Origin: Ectopseudomonas mendocina
GTDB taxonomy: Bacteria; Pseudomonadota; Gammaproteobacteria; Pseudomonadales; Pseudomonadaceae
Direction of reading: 5' to 3'
NCBI RefSeq assembly: GCF_008041835.1
Contig: NZ_VRYE01000079.1
Coordinates: forward strand, 1-47,691
Length of the DNA: 47,691 bases
A program made the position numbers and the translations under genes. Shown piece after piece: positions 7,224 to 15,309 of this stretch; the stretch's first letter is position 1; every line of letters begins with the position of its first letter. Below the pieces are notes generated by a model. That model was given only the letters and a program-made list of their open reading frames with translations, had not been told where the DNA came from and ran no database searches.

Positions 7224-9443
7224 TCATTTGCGCAGCAGGCGCAGGCCGTTGAACACCACCATCAGGCTCACGCCCATATCGGCGAACACGGCCATCCACA
7301 TGGTCGCCTCGCCCGCCAGGGTCAGGGCCAGGAAGATCGCCTTGATGCCCAGGGCCAGGACGATGTTTTGTACCAGGATGGCGTGGGTCTGCCGCGACAG
7401 GCGAACGAAGGCCGGAATCTTGCGCAGGTCGTCGTCCATCAGTGCGACATCTGCCGTCTCGATGGCCGTGTCGGTACCGACGGCGCCCATGGCAAAGCCG
7501 ATCTCGGCCTTGGCCAGGGCTGGCGCATCGTTGATGCCGTCGCCGACCATGCCGACCACCCTGCCCTGTGCCTGACGCGCCTCGACCCAGGCCAGCTTGT
7601 CGGCTGGCAACAGGTCGCCGCGTGCCTCGTCGACACCGACCTGTTCGGCGATGGCCGCGGCGGTATGAACGTTGTCACCGCTGAGCATGCAGGTGCGTAC
7701 ACCCAGTTCGTGAAGTTCGGCGACCGCCTCGCGGCTGGTCTGGCGCACCGTGTCGGCCACGGCGAAGAGCATCAGCGCACGCTGTTCGTCGCACAGCACC
7801 ACCACGCTCTTGCCCTGGCGTTCCAATGCCTCGAGGCGCTGCTCCAGTTGCGCCGAGCACAGCCCGAGGTCTTCGACCAGGCGGTGGTTACCCATAAAGA
7901 GAAGCGTGCCATCGATCCGCCCTCTGCTACCCCGCCCCGGCAGTGCCTCGAAATCCTCGACATCGTGCAACGCCTGCCCCTGCTCTTCGGCACGCTGGGC
8001 CAACGCCCGGGAAACCGGGTGATCCGAGCGCGCGGCCAGGCTCGCCGCCCAGGCGGCGTGCAGCGGTTCATCCACTTCCAGCAAGTGCAGGCTGTCGGTC
8101 TGCACCGGCTTGCCATGGGTCAGCGTGCCGGTCTTGTCCAGCGCCAGCAGGGCCAGATGCCGCCCGTTCTCCAGATAGACGCCGCCCTTGATCAGGATGC
8201 CCTTGCGTGCGGCGGCCGCCAGGCCGCTGACGATGGTCACCGGCGTGGAAATCACCAGTGCACAAGGGCATGCCACCACCAGCAGCACCAGGGCGCGGTA
8301 GACCCAGTCGAGCCAGGCGCCACCGATGACCAGCGGCGGCAGCACGGCCACCGCCAGGGCGAAGGCGAAGACCACCGGGGTATAGATGCGCGAGAACTGG
8401 TCGACGAAACGCTGGGTCGGTGCACGCGAGCCCTGCGCCTCCTCCACCGCATGGATGATGCGCGCCAGGGTGGTATCGCGTGCTGCCGCGCTTACGCGAA
8501 ACTCCAGCGAGCCCGCCTCGTTGATGGTGCCCGCGAACACCGCGTCGCCCACACGTTTTTCCACCGGCAGGCTCTCCCCGGTGATCGGCGCCTGATTAAC
8601 CGTCGAGCTGCCGCCGACCACCTCACCATCGAGGCTGATGCGCTCGCCAGGACGCACCCGCACCACCGCGCCCAGCCCGATGGCCTGCACGTCGAGCTCC
8701 TGCCAACTGCCATCGGCCTGCTGCACGGTAGCGCGCGGCGGCGCCAGATCCATCAGCCCGCGTATGGCGTTACGTGCCCGATCCAGCGAGCGCGCCTCGA
8801 TCAATTCGGCCAGGGTAAACAGCACCATCACCATCGCTGCTTCCGGCCACTGGCCGATCAGCACCGCGCCGGTCACGGCGATACTCATCAGGGCATTGAT
8901 ATTGAGGTTGCGGTTCTTCAGGGCGATCCAGCCCTTCTTGTAGGTGTTCAGCCCGCACATCAGAATGGCGGCAACGGCCAGCAGTGCCACCAGCCAGTCG
9001 GGGCCGAGCCCGGCGAAATGCACGACTTCCGAAGCGGTTGCCACCCCACCAGCCAGCGCCAGCGGCCACCACGTTTTTTTTGCCGGTGCAGCAGCCGGCT
9101 GCTGCGCAGTGCGATCATCTTCGATTTGCGGGGTGAACCCCAGCGCGCGGATGGCCGGCAGCACCTGCGCCAGCATGCCTTCGTCATGACTGACGGTGAG
9201 CACGCGCTGCAGCAGATTGAAATGCAGACCGGCCACGCCAGGCAGGCGACCCAGCGCGTCGCGAATCAGGCGCTCTTCCGTGGGGCAATCCATCTGCTCG
9301 ATGCGTATACGGGTATTGCACGCGCCTGTCAGCGCAGCGTCCGCTGGCTGCGGCACGGCCTCGTGATTGTGTCCAGCATGATCGTGGGCATGCTCAGGGT
9401 GAGCAGGTGGCTGTTGGTGCGAGTGATCGCAGCAGCGGCTCAT
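7224..9443 (-). CDS. cadA: Heavy-metal translocating P1B-type ATPase (CadA/ZntA type)
   Basis: Inner-membrane pump that exports Zn2+/Cd2+/Pb2+ with ATP. The 739-residue protein has an N-terminal His-rich tail (about nine His in residues 6-28), then one HMA-type metal-binding domain (residues about 44-110) with MDCPTEE at residues 51-57 in place of the more common CxxC. About eight membrane segments follow. The transmembrane metal-site CPC is at residues 392-394, the phosphorylated Asp in DKTGTLT at 436, the HP-locus SDHPVS near 490 and the hinge VGDGINDAP near 640. CPC plus the CPTE-type HMA favours Zn/Cd/Pb over Cu. It is divergent from cadR and followed by DUF3703. ZntA is an equally valid name. 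Confidence 0.93.
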   Translation of the reverse strand: MSRCCDHSHQQPPAHPEHAHDHAGHNHEAVPQPADAALTGACNTRIRIEQMDCPTEERLIRDALGRLPGVAGLHFNLLQRVLTVSHDEGMLAQVLPAIRALGFTPQIEDDRTAQQPAAAPAKKTWWPLALAGGVATASEVVHFAGLGPDWLVALLAVAAILMCGLNTYKKGWIALKNRNLNINALMSIAVTGAVLIGQWPEAAMVMVLFTLAELIEARSLDRARNAIRGLMDLAPPRATVQQADGSWQELDVQAIGLGAVVRVRPGERISLDGEVVGGSSTVNQAPITGESLPVEKRVGDAVFAGTINEAGSLEFRVSAAARDTTLARIIHAVEEAQGSRAPTQRFVDQFSRIYTPVVFAFALAVAVLPPLVIGGAWLDWVYRALVLLVVACPCALVISTPVTIVSGLAAAARKGILIKGGVYLENGRHLALLALDKTGTLTHGKPVQTDSLHLLEVDEPLHAAWAASLAARSDHPVSRALAQRAEEQGQALHDVEDFEALPGRGSRGRIDGTLLFMGNHRLVEDLGLCSAQLEQRLEALERQGKSVVVLCDEQRALMLFAVADTVRQTSREAVAELHELGVRTCMLSGDNVHTAAAIAEQVGVDEARGDLLPADKLAWVEARQAQGRVVGMVGDGINDAPALAKAEIGFAMGAVGTDTAIETADVALMDDDLRKIPAFVRLSRQTHAILVQNIVLALGIKAIFLALTLAGEATMWMAVFADMGVSLMVVFNGLRLLRK

Positions 9444-9472
9444 GGCAAATCTCCGTCAGGTCTCTGTTGCCG

Positions 9473-9503
9473 AGTACACACCCTGTAGTCACTATAGGGT
9501 CAA
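9473..9503 (-). promoter_or_regulatory. cadA promoter with overlong MerR-type spacer and CadR operator
   Basis: Read on the minus strand: -35 TTGACC (9498-9503), -10 TGTACT (9473-9478) and a 19-bp spacer, the stretched spacing on which MerR-family activators act. Between them lies the dyad ACCCTGTAGT-C-ACTATAGGGT (9480-9500), whose arms match at 9 of 10 positions and which resembles known CadR/PbrR boxes. This predicts metal-induced activation of cadA-DUF3703 by CadR. Confidence 0.85.
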
Positions 9504-9522
9504 GCACTCACGGAGCGATCCC

Positions 9523-9975
9523 ATGAAAATCGGAGAATTGGCGAAAAAGGCCGGCTGCCAGGTAGAGACCGTACGCTACTACGAACGCGAAGGCCTGCTG
9601 CCGGCGCCCGCACGCAGCGAAGGCAACTACCGCCTGTACGGCGCCCAGCACCTGGAACGTCTGGTGTTCATCCGCAATTGCCGGACGCTGGATATGACCC
9701 TGGAAGAGATTCAACGACTGCTGGCCCTGCGCGACCTGCCCCACGAGAGCTGCGCCGGTATCAACAGCCTGGTAGACGAACATATCGAGCATGTTCAGGC
9801 GCGCATCGACAGCCTGCAGGCGCTACGTGATCAACTCACCGAGTTGCGCGACCGTTGCAACGGCCCCAAGGAGGCGGAAGACTGCGGCATCCTGCGCCAG
9901 CTCAACGTCAGCGGCGGTGTGCAACCGCTACCGGACGATGGCCATACCCATGTCGGCAAGAGCCATTCGCATTGA
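9523..9975 (+). CDS. cadR: MerR-family metal-responsive regulator CadR
   Basis: A 150-residue transcription activator that binds Cd2+ (also Zn2+/Pb2+ in relatives) and untwists the target promoter. The N-terminal winged HTH opens MKIGELAKKAGCQVETVRYY. A dimerisation coiled coil covers about residues 80-112. The metal-site cysteines appear as SCAGI (near 77), DRCNGP (near 116) and EDCGIL (near 123). The C terminus ends in a His-containing tail (HTHVGKSHSH), as in Pseudomonas CadR. The ATG at 9523 is chosen because the HTH begins there; the open frame upstream crosses the operator. It is divergent from cadA with 79 bp between genes. Confidence 0.93.
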   Translation: MKIGELAKKAGCQVETVRYYEREGLLPAPARSEGNYRLYGAQHLERLVFIRNCRTLDMTLEEIQRLLALRDLPHESCAGINSLVDEHIEHVQARIDSLQALRDQLTELRDRCNGPKEAEDCGILRQLNVSGGVQPLPDDGHTHVGKSHSH

Positions 9976-10029
9976 TGAACTACGCTTGCTGAGCATCGCT
10001 GCGGCATACCGCCGAGCGCTTAGGGAGAA

Positions 10030-10371
10030 ATGAACATGTCTGGAAAGTTCGAGCTGAAGAAGGCCAAAGACGGCCAGTTCCACTTCAACCTGCTGGCGAG
10101 CAATGGCCAGGTCATCCTCAGCAGCGAGATGTACAAGGCCAAGGACTCGGCGCTTAACGGCATCGAGTCGGTGAGGAAGAACTCACAACGCGAGGGCGCC
10201 TTCGAGACCAAGACCTCGAGCAACGACAAACACTACTTCCTGCTCATGGCCACCAACGGCCAGGTGGTCGGGCAAAGCCAGATGTATGCCAGCGCCGCCA
10301 GCTGCAAGAGCGGCATCGAGTCGGTGCAAAAAAATGCACCGAGCGCGGTGATCGACGACCAGACGAGTTAG
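10030..10371 (+). CDS. YegP-like DUF1508 tandem-repeat protein
   Basis: A 113-residue protein made of two DUF1508 repeats: residues about 6-52 (KFELKKAKDGQFHFNLLASN) and about 57-103 (FETKTSSNDKHYFLLMATNG). Each repeat has the family's G-Q-V-I/V-x-S-x-x-M-Y core followed by a G-I-E-S-V helix. YegP-type proteins are small cytosolic alpha/beta proteins of unknown function. The start is ATG at 10030 after GGGAGA; an internal ATG at codon 3 is also possible. Its stop overlaps the stop of the convergent SdiA-regulated gene by four bases. Confidence 0.85.
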   Translation: MNMSGKFELKKAKDGQFHFNLLASNGQVILSSEMYKAKDSALNGIESVRKNSQREGAFETKTSSNDKHYFLLMATNGQVVGQSQMYASAASCKSGIESVQKNAPSAVIDDQTS

Positions 10372-11282
10372 TCGCCCTGCTTCCTGAACACATAGAACAG
10401 GTTCGGCTCACTGATCAGGTACAGGTTGCCGTCGTCATCCGTCGCTATCCCCTCGGCCTGCGGCACGCTGCGCTGCAGGCCATGCTGGCCACGTAACAGC
10501 GACAATGTACTGATCGGCTTGCCTTCGGCATTGAGCTCGATCACCAGGCGCGACTCGTCCGACAGCGCCAACAGATGGCCGGTCGCGGCGTCGAAGTCCA
10601 GGCTGGAAAGGTCGCGCACGAACAGCCGCGCATCACGCTTTGGGTCGGTATTGACCTGCAGCGCCAGTGGCTTGCTCTCGTCGACATGAGGGAAGCCGAG
10701 CACCTCGAAGATGCGCACCGGATCACGCTCCTTGGCTACCAGCAGACGCTGATTCTTCGCATCGTAGGCCAAACCCTCGAAGCCCTTGTTGCCGTTGCGC
10801 CCGATACCCAGGGAAAGTTGCTGGAAGTCGGCTGCGTCGAGCACGCGCGTGGCATCGTCAATGCGCACCTTGACCAGGCGCTGCTCGCGCTCATCGGCAA
10901 TCACATAGGTGCCAGGCGCCACATATTCGATGGCCTCGGGATCACCAAAACCTTCGAGATCGATGGTGCGCTTGAGCTCGCCCTGCAGGCTGATCTCGAT
11001 CACCTTGGCCGGCTTGTTGGTGACGCTGAACAGGCTGCGGCGATCCGGATCGTAGGTCAGCGCCGACACATCGCTGATATCGGCAATGGGCTTGGCCTCG
11101 ATCACCACGCGGTAGTCGCCCAGCCACAGCGACTGATCGCGCCACTGCGCACCATGCTGCCACTCCTGCACGGAGAACCAGGCTCGCTCGAACAGCCGAT
11201 ACTGCTGGCCCAATACGGCGCCAAGCAACAAGACGAAGAACAGCAGATAGAGCCAGGGGTTTATGGAGAGCAAACGACGCAT
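10368..11282 (-). CDS. SdiA-regulated/CarP-like beta-propeller protein (copy 1)
   Basis: A 304-residue protein of the SdiA-regulated (YjiK-like) family, a phytase-like beta-propeller. An N-terminal membrane anchor or uncleaved signal (residues about 8-28) places the propeller in the periplasm. Seen blocks are SDVSALTYDPDRRSLFSVTN, GFGDPEAIEY, GNKGFEGLAYD, SSLDFDAATGHLLALSDESR and a C-terminal AEGIATDDDGNLYLISEPNLFYVF. P. aeruginosa CarP (calcium-regulated propeller) belongs to this family. It shares layout and many blocks with the gene at 11803-12756, on the other side of a CarO-like gene, so the cluster is probably calcium- or stress-linked (inference). Confidence 0.85.
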   Translation of the reverse strand: MRRLLSINPWLYLLFFVLLLGAVLGQQYRLFERAWFSVQEWQHGAQWRDQSLWLGDYRVVIEAKPIADISDVSALTYDPDRRSLFSVTNKPAKVIEISLQGELKRTIDLEGFGDPEAIEYVAPGTYVIADEREQRLVKVRIDDATRVLDAADFQQLSLGIGRNGNKGFEGLAYDAKNQRLLVAKERDPVRIFEVLGFPHVDESKPLALQVNTDPKRDARLFVRDLSSLDFDAATGHLLALSDESRLVIELNAEGKPISTLSLLRGQHGLQRSVPQAEGIATDDDGNLYLISEPNLFYVFRKQGD

Positions 11283-11353
11283 GATGAATTTCTCTGACTA
11301 CCACAGAAAAGCCCGCCACGGGTTTGACGTGGCGGGCAGCGGTGAAATCGCGA

Positions 11354-11701
11354 TCAGTTGATCAGCTCGACGCGATCAACATCGATCTCGCGGCTGTTGA
11401 AGTCCTTGTCGACTTCACCGGTCAGGCGCACCTTGGCGGTTTCAGAGACTTTCTGGCCCGGCCAGTCTTCGTCGTCGATTTCGACCTGGATGGTGCCGGT
11501 GGCGTCCTTGAATTCGTAGAGCTCATCTTGCAGGCGCTTGACGATGTGGCCTTCCAGAACAACATGGGTGTCGTCAGCAGCTTCCAGTGCAGCAGCCACG
11601 GTGGTGACCTGCGGGGTGGCACCAGGGCCGGTGTAACCGGTGGCGAAAGCGGCGGTGCTGAGCAGCGGCAGAACCATCAGAGCGAGAGCGGTACGTTTCA
11701 T
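11354..11701 (-). CDS. BOF-family (YgiW/CarO-like) periplasmic OB-fold protein
   Basis: A protein of 115 residues from ATG 11701, preceded by GAGG. Residues 1-20 form a clear signal peptide cleaved after AFA. The mature part is one OB-fold of the BOF type: VTTVAAALEAADDTHVVLEG, then YEFKDATGTIQVEIDDEDW and a C-terminal VDRVELI. The family includes stress-tolerance proteins YgiW/YdeI of enterics and CarO of P. aeruginosa, implicated in calcium homeostasis. A longer frame upstream lacks signal-peptide logic and is rejected. It lies between two CarP-like genes, which supports the CarO reading. Confidence 0.85.
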   Translation of the reverse strand: MKRTALALMVLPLLSTAAFATGYTGPGATPQVTTVAAALEAADDTHVVLEGHIVKRLQDELYEFKDATGTIQVEIDDEDWPGQKVSETAKVRLTGEVDKDFNSREIDVDRVELIN

Positions 11702-11802
11702 GGTGTGAACCTCGTTGTTCGTAAGTGACGGGGTCAGATTAGTGCCGCTAGCTGAAGCCAGACTGAATCGCGGCTTAAGCCAAACTGAATCCGCCACTCC
11801 AC

Positions 11803-12756
11803 TCAACTGGCATCTGGCTGCGCCTTGCTGAAGACGTAAAAAAGATTGGGCTCGGCGACGATATAGATGTTGCCTTCTTCGTCCATGGTCACGCCCTCGG
11901 CCTGCTTGATGCCCTGTTCCAGACCGTTGAGACCGCCGGTAAGGCTGAGAAAGCTGACCGGGTGACCGCTACGATCCAGTTCCAGCAGCATGCGCGACTC
12001 GTCGGACAGCACCAGTGCGTGGCCGGTACGCGCATCAATACTCAGCGAAGAAATATCGCGCATTCCCAGATTGCCGTAGTTGAAAGGCTGCATCACACCA
12101 GCAGCACCATCCTCGCCAGGAAAAGGCAGGCTGAACAAGCCCATCGGGCTACGCTCCTTGCCCAGCATCAGGCTGCTGCTGCGTGCATCCCAGGCAACGG
12201 CTTCGAAGCCCTTGTTACCCGCTTCGGCAAAGCCCAGGTCGAAACCGGGGAAATCGGCCGCATCCAGCTCCAGGTCGTCGTCATGCAGGATAAAGGTGGT
12301 GAGCTGACGTCGACGCTCATCGACGATGGCCATGCGCCCGTTGTCCATCATCTCTACTGCTTCCGGATCAGAGAAGCCCTTCAACTGAATACGCCGCAAC
12401 ACCTCACCCTCACGCGAGAGTTCCACCAGCAGGGGATTCTTGCCCGTGACGGTGAAGAGAGTGCCGGTTACCGGGTTGTAGGTCAGCCCCGAGGTTTCAT
12501 CTTGTTCCAGACCAGACAACGCCTTGGCCTGAATAACCGCACGGTAGCCAGGCAGCCAGACGCTGGACAGGCGCTCGACCAACGGCGTATGCCCCTCCTG
12601 CCACCAGAGCAGGGCGCGATCATCCAGATGCTGGGTTTTTACGACCGTGATCACGGCCAGCACGGCTATGCCGGACAACCAGTAACGGGGGCGAGAAAGG
12701 CGGGAACGGAGGGAGGGCATCGGTGACGGCTCGGCTGCTTGATGGCGATCCGACAT
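11803..12756 (-). CDS. SdiA-regulated/CarP-like beta-propeller protein (copy 2)
   Basis: A 317-residue paralogue of the 10368-11282 product. A cytosolic N-terminal tail of about 28 residues is followed by one membrane anchor (YWLSGIAVLAVITVV) and the periplasmic propeller. Matching blocks are DETSGLTYNPVTGTLFTVTG, GFSDPEAVEMM, GNKGFEAVAWD, SSLSIDARTGHALVLSDESR and AEGVTMDEEGNIYIVAEPNLF. The two copies are clearly related but diverged, so this is an old duplication. It lies 101 bp upstream of the CarO-like gene on the same strand. Ligand and enzymatic activity cannot be read from the sequence; a phytase-like activity has been discussed for CarP. Confidence 0.85.
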   Translation of the reverse strand: MSDRHQAAEPSPMPSLRSRLSRPRYWLSGIAVLAVITVVKTQHLDDRALLWWQEGHTPLVERLSSVWLPGYRAVIQAKALSGLEQDETSGLTYNPVTGTLFTVTGKNPLLVELSREGEVLRRIQLKGFSDPEAVEMMDNGRMAIVDERRRQLTTFILHDDDLELDAADFPGFDLGFAEAGNKGFEAVAWDARSSSLMLGKERSPMGLFSLPFPGEDGAAGVMQPFNYGNLGMRDISSLSIDARTGHALVLSDESRMLLELDRSGHPVSFLSLTGGLNGLEQGIKQAEGVTMDEEGNIYIVAEPNLFYVFSKAQPDAS

Positions 12757-12805
12757 CCGATGTCTGGAGGAGTTCCGCCGCCTGATGAGAGGCGGCGGTC
12801 AGAGC

Positions 12806-13471
12806 TTATAGCACGGTACTGGTGAAACTACTGTGACCGACCAACTCCAGCACCAACTCATCGCCCTTGCTCAGCGCACCAACACCGACGGGCGTGCCGG
12901 TGAGGATCACGTCCCCCGGCTGCAAGGCGAAGTGCCCGGCCATGTGCTGGATCATGCTGACGATGGGGTTGAGCATGTCGCGGCTGTTGCCGTCCTGGCG
13001 GGTTTCACCGTTGATCACCAAGCGAATGCCGATATCGGCCAGGTCCTCGATGGCATCGCCGGGCACGAAGGGCGCCAGCACGCAGGCGCCGTCGAAACTC
13101 TTGGCGATTTCCCAGGGATAGCCCTTCTCCTTGAGCTTGGCCTGCACGTCGCGCAGGGTCAGATCCAGCGCCGGGGCGAAGCCGCTGATGGCGTCACGCA
13201 CTTCCTCAGCGTCCGGTTTCTTCGACAGCGGCTTGCCGATCAGCACGGCGATCTCCGCCTCGTAATGCACCGAGCCACGGTCTTCGGGAATGGCGAAACC
13301 GCCATCGAGCGGCACCACACAGGAACCCGGCTTGATGAACAGCAAGGGTTCGCTGGGCACCGGGTTATTCAGTTCCTTGGCGTGCTCGGCGTAGTTGCGG
13401 CCAATGCAAACGACCTTGCCGAGGGGGAAGTGGACGGTAGTTCCGTCGACGTACTGGTGCTGATAGCTCAT
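12806..13471 (-). CDS. Fumarylacetoacetate hydrolase (FAH) family protein
   Basis: A 221-residue protein from ATG 13471 with AGGAG six bases upstream; a GTG one codon earlier is less likely. FAH-fold motifs are GKVVCIGRNYAEHAKEL, the metal-ligand pattern VHYEAEIAVLIG (first Glu pair), DLTLRDVQ, KSFDGACVLAPF and the C-terminal VILTGTPVGVG. Small members of about 220 residues act as acylpyruvases or oxaloacetate decarboxylases/tautomerases in the cytosol; the substrate is undetermined here. It lies downstream of the D2HGDH gene on the same strand, separated by a structured repeat and a terminator, so it is probably transcribed on its own. Confidence 0.88.
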   Translation of the reverse strand: MSYQHQYVDGTTVHFPLGKVVCIGRNYAEHAKELNNPVPSEPLLFIKPGSCVVPLDGGFAIPEDRGSVHYEAEIAVLIGKPLSKKPDAEEVRDAISGFAPALDLTLRDVQAKLKEKGYPWEIAKSFDGACVLAPFVPGDAIEDLADIGIRLVINGETRQDGNSRDMLNPIVSMIQHMAGHFALQPGDVILTGTPVGVGALSKGDELVLELVGHSSFTSTVL

Positions 13472-13500
13472 CACCGACTCCTGTGTTGTTCGTATGACGG

Positions 13501-13635
13501 GCGCCTCTAAAAACGTCGGCGAGGCAGTCAGTACAAGGCAAAAACAAGCGAAAAGCGGAGTTTACGAGCTGTAAATGAGCATTTGAGCTTGTTTTTAACG
13601 CAGTAATGACAACGCAGGTAGTTTTTAGAGGTGCC
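13501..13635. repeat. Structured dispersed repeat, copy 1 of 3
   Basis: An element of about 135 bp. It has perfect 11-bp terminal inverted repeats (cctctaaaaac at 13504-13514 and its complement at 13621-13631), a perfect inner stem (aaaaacaagc at 13540-13549 with gcttgttttt at 13587-13596) and a conserved central core, gcggagtttacg then gtaaatgagca. Copies 2 and 3 share the core but have different stems. Confidence 0.8.
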
Positions 13636-13702
13636 CTTGGGCGTTCTGGCTTGTGGCCGGACGTCGTACCTTAAACGAGGTGGCGCCGTCGTGCACCGCA
13701 TA

Positions 13703-13736
13703 CGAAAACGCCCATCGGTCGGATGGGCGTTTTTCG
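13703..13736 (-). terminator. Rho-independent terminator of the D2HGDH gene
   Basis: A 9-bp stem acgcccatc/gatgggcgt flanked by A-rich and T-rich runs, directly after the stop codon at 13737. The flanks make it potentially bidirectional. Confidence 0.85.
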
Positions 13737-15128
13737 TCAGGCGAAGATCTTGCCGGGGTTCATGATGCCGTTCGGATCGAACACCGCCTTGACCGCCTTC
13801 ATGCAGGCGATTTCCGCCGCGCTGCGGCTGTAGTGCAAGTAATCACGCTTGGTCATACCCACGCCGTGCTCGGCGCTGATCGAGCCGTTGTACTTCTGCA
13901 CGGTCTCGAACACCCACTTGTTGACTACCGCGCACTTGGCGAAGAACTCGTCCTTGGACAGGTTCTCGGGCTTGAGGATATTCAGGTGCAGGTTGCCGTC
14001 ACCGATATGACCGAACCAGACCACCTCGAAATCCGGGTAGTTGGCCTCGACGATGGCGTCGATATCCTTGAGGAAGGCCGGTACCTGGCTGACGGTGACG
14101 GAGATGTCGTTCTTGTAGGGCGTCCAGTGGCTGATGGTTTCGGAGATGTATTCGCGCAGCTTCCACAGGTTCTGCAGCTGCTGTTCGCTCTGGCTCATCA
14201 CGCCATCGACCACCCAGCCCTGCTCGACGCAATGCTCGAAGGTTTCCAGCGCCTGGTTGGCCACTTCCTCGGTGCTGGCTTCGAATTCCAGCAGCGCATA
14301 GAAGGGGCATTCGCTTTCGAACGGTGCGGGAACGTCGCCACGGCCAAGCACCTTGGCCAACGCCTTGTCGGAGAAGAACTCGAACGCGGTCAGGTCGAGC
14401 TTGCTCTGGAAGGCATGCAGCACCGGCATGATCGAATCGAAATCCGCCGTGCCGAGCACCATGGCGGTGAGGTTCTTCGGCGCGCGATCCAGACGCATGG
14501 TCGCCTCGACCACAAACCCCAGGGTGCCCTCGGCACCGATGAACAGTTGGCGCAGGTCATAGCCGGTGGCGTTCTTGATCAGGTCCTTGTTCAGCTCCAG
14601 CAATTCGCCGGTGCCGGTCACGACCTTCAGACCAGCGACCCAATTACGGGTCATGCCGTAGCGAATGACCTTGATGCCGCCGGCATTGGTGCCGATATTG
14701 CCGCCAATCTGGCTGGAGCCGCTGGAGGCGAAATCCACCGGGTAATACAGGCCTTTTTCCTCGGCGAACAGCTGCAGCTGCTTGGTCACCACGCCTGGCT
14801 GGCACACCGCCGCACGGTCGTATTCGTTGAACGAGAGAATCTGGTTCATGTAGTCGAACGCCACCACCACTTCGCCATTGGCCGCGACTGCAGCCGCCGA
14901 CAAACCGGTTCGGCCACCGGACGGCACCAGGGCGACCTTGTGCGCATTGGCCCAGCGCACGATGGCCTGCACCTGCTCGATGGTCTTGGGGAAGACGATG
15001 GCACAGGGCGCCGGGGCGAAATGCTTGGTCCAGTCCTTGCCGTAGGTGTCCAGGGAATCGGCGTCGGTCAGCACCTTGCCGGGTTCAACCAGGGTCTTCA
15101 GCTCTTCGATCTGGGCGGAGGTGGTCAT
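13737..15128 (-). CDS. FAD-binding D-2-hydroxyglutarate dehydrogenase (D2HGDH-type)
   Basis: A 463-residue flavoprotein of the GlcD/DLD4 class: a PCMH FAD-binding domain (residues about 36-215) with VPSGGRTGLS and GGNIGTNAGG flavin-contact motifs, then a C-terminal FAD-oxidase domain with EHGVGMTKRDYLH (metal/substrate His) and the closing MNPGKIF. It oxidises D-2-hydroxyglutarate to 2-oxoglutarate and passes electrons to an acceptor such as ETF. It is divergent from serA. In Pseudomonas stutzeri D2HGDH has been shown to recycle the D-2-hydroxyglutarate made by SerA and so drive serine synthesis, and the neighbourhood supports that role here. D-lactate dehydrogenase is the main alternative. 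Confidence 0.85.
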   Translation of the reverse strand: MTTSAQIEELKTLVEPGKVLTDADSLDTYGKDWTKHFAPAPCAIVFPKTIEQVQAIVRWANAHKVALVPSGGRTGLSAAAVAANGEVVVAFDYMNQILSFNEYDRAAVCQPGVVTKQLQLFAEEKGLYYPVDFASSGSSQIGGNIGTNAGGIKVIRYGMTRNWVAGLKVVTGTGELLELNKDLIKNATGYDLRQLFIGAEGTLGFVVEATMRLDRAPKNLTAMVLGTADFDSIMPVLHAFQSKLDLTAFEFFSDKALAKVLGRGDVPAPFESECPFYALLEFEASTEEVANQALETFEHCVEQGWVVDGVMSQSEQQLQNLWKLREYISETISHWTPYKNDISVTVSQVPAFLKDIDAIVEANYPDFEVVWFGHIGDGNLHLNILKPENLSKDEFFAKCAVVNKWVFETVQKYNGSISAEHGVGMTKRDYLHYSRSAAEIACMKAVKAVFDPNGIMNPGKIFA

Positions 15129-15203
15129 CTACGGAACTCTCAAAGGATTCATGGTCGCCCTGAGAACCATTCAGGTCGCAACCGAGCATTGAAAAAGGCG
15201 AAC

Positions 15204-15213
15204 ATGCTAGCAT
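15204..15213. promoter_or_regulatory. Small perfect palindrome in the serA/D2HGDH gap
   Basis: ATGCTAGCAT is a perfect 10-bp palindrome in the middle of the 181-bp divergent gap. It may be an operator or part of a -10 region. There is no further support, and nothing else stands out in the gap. Confidence 0.25.
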
Positions 15214-15309
15214 ACGCACCCCGTGAATCGAGCCATGCAGCGATCTGCGGGCGCCGGCTGAGCTTCTCAGCCCTTCCCTGACAACATCCCGTGGGACACA
15301 GGTACTCCG

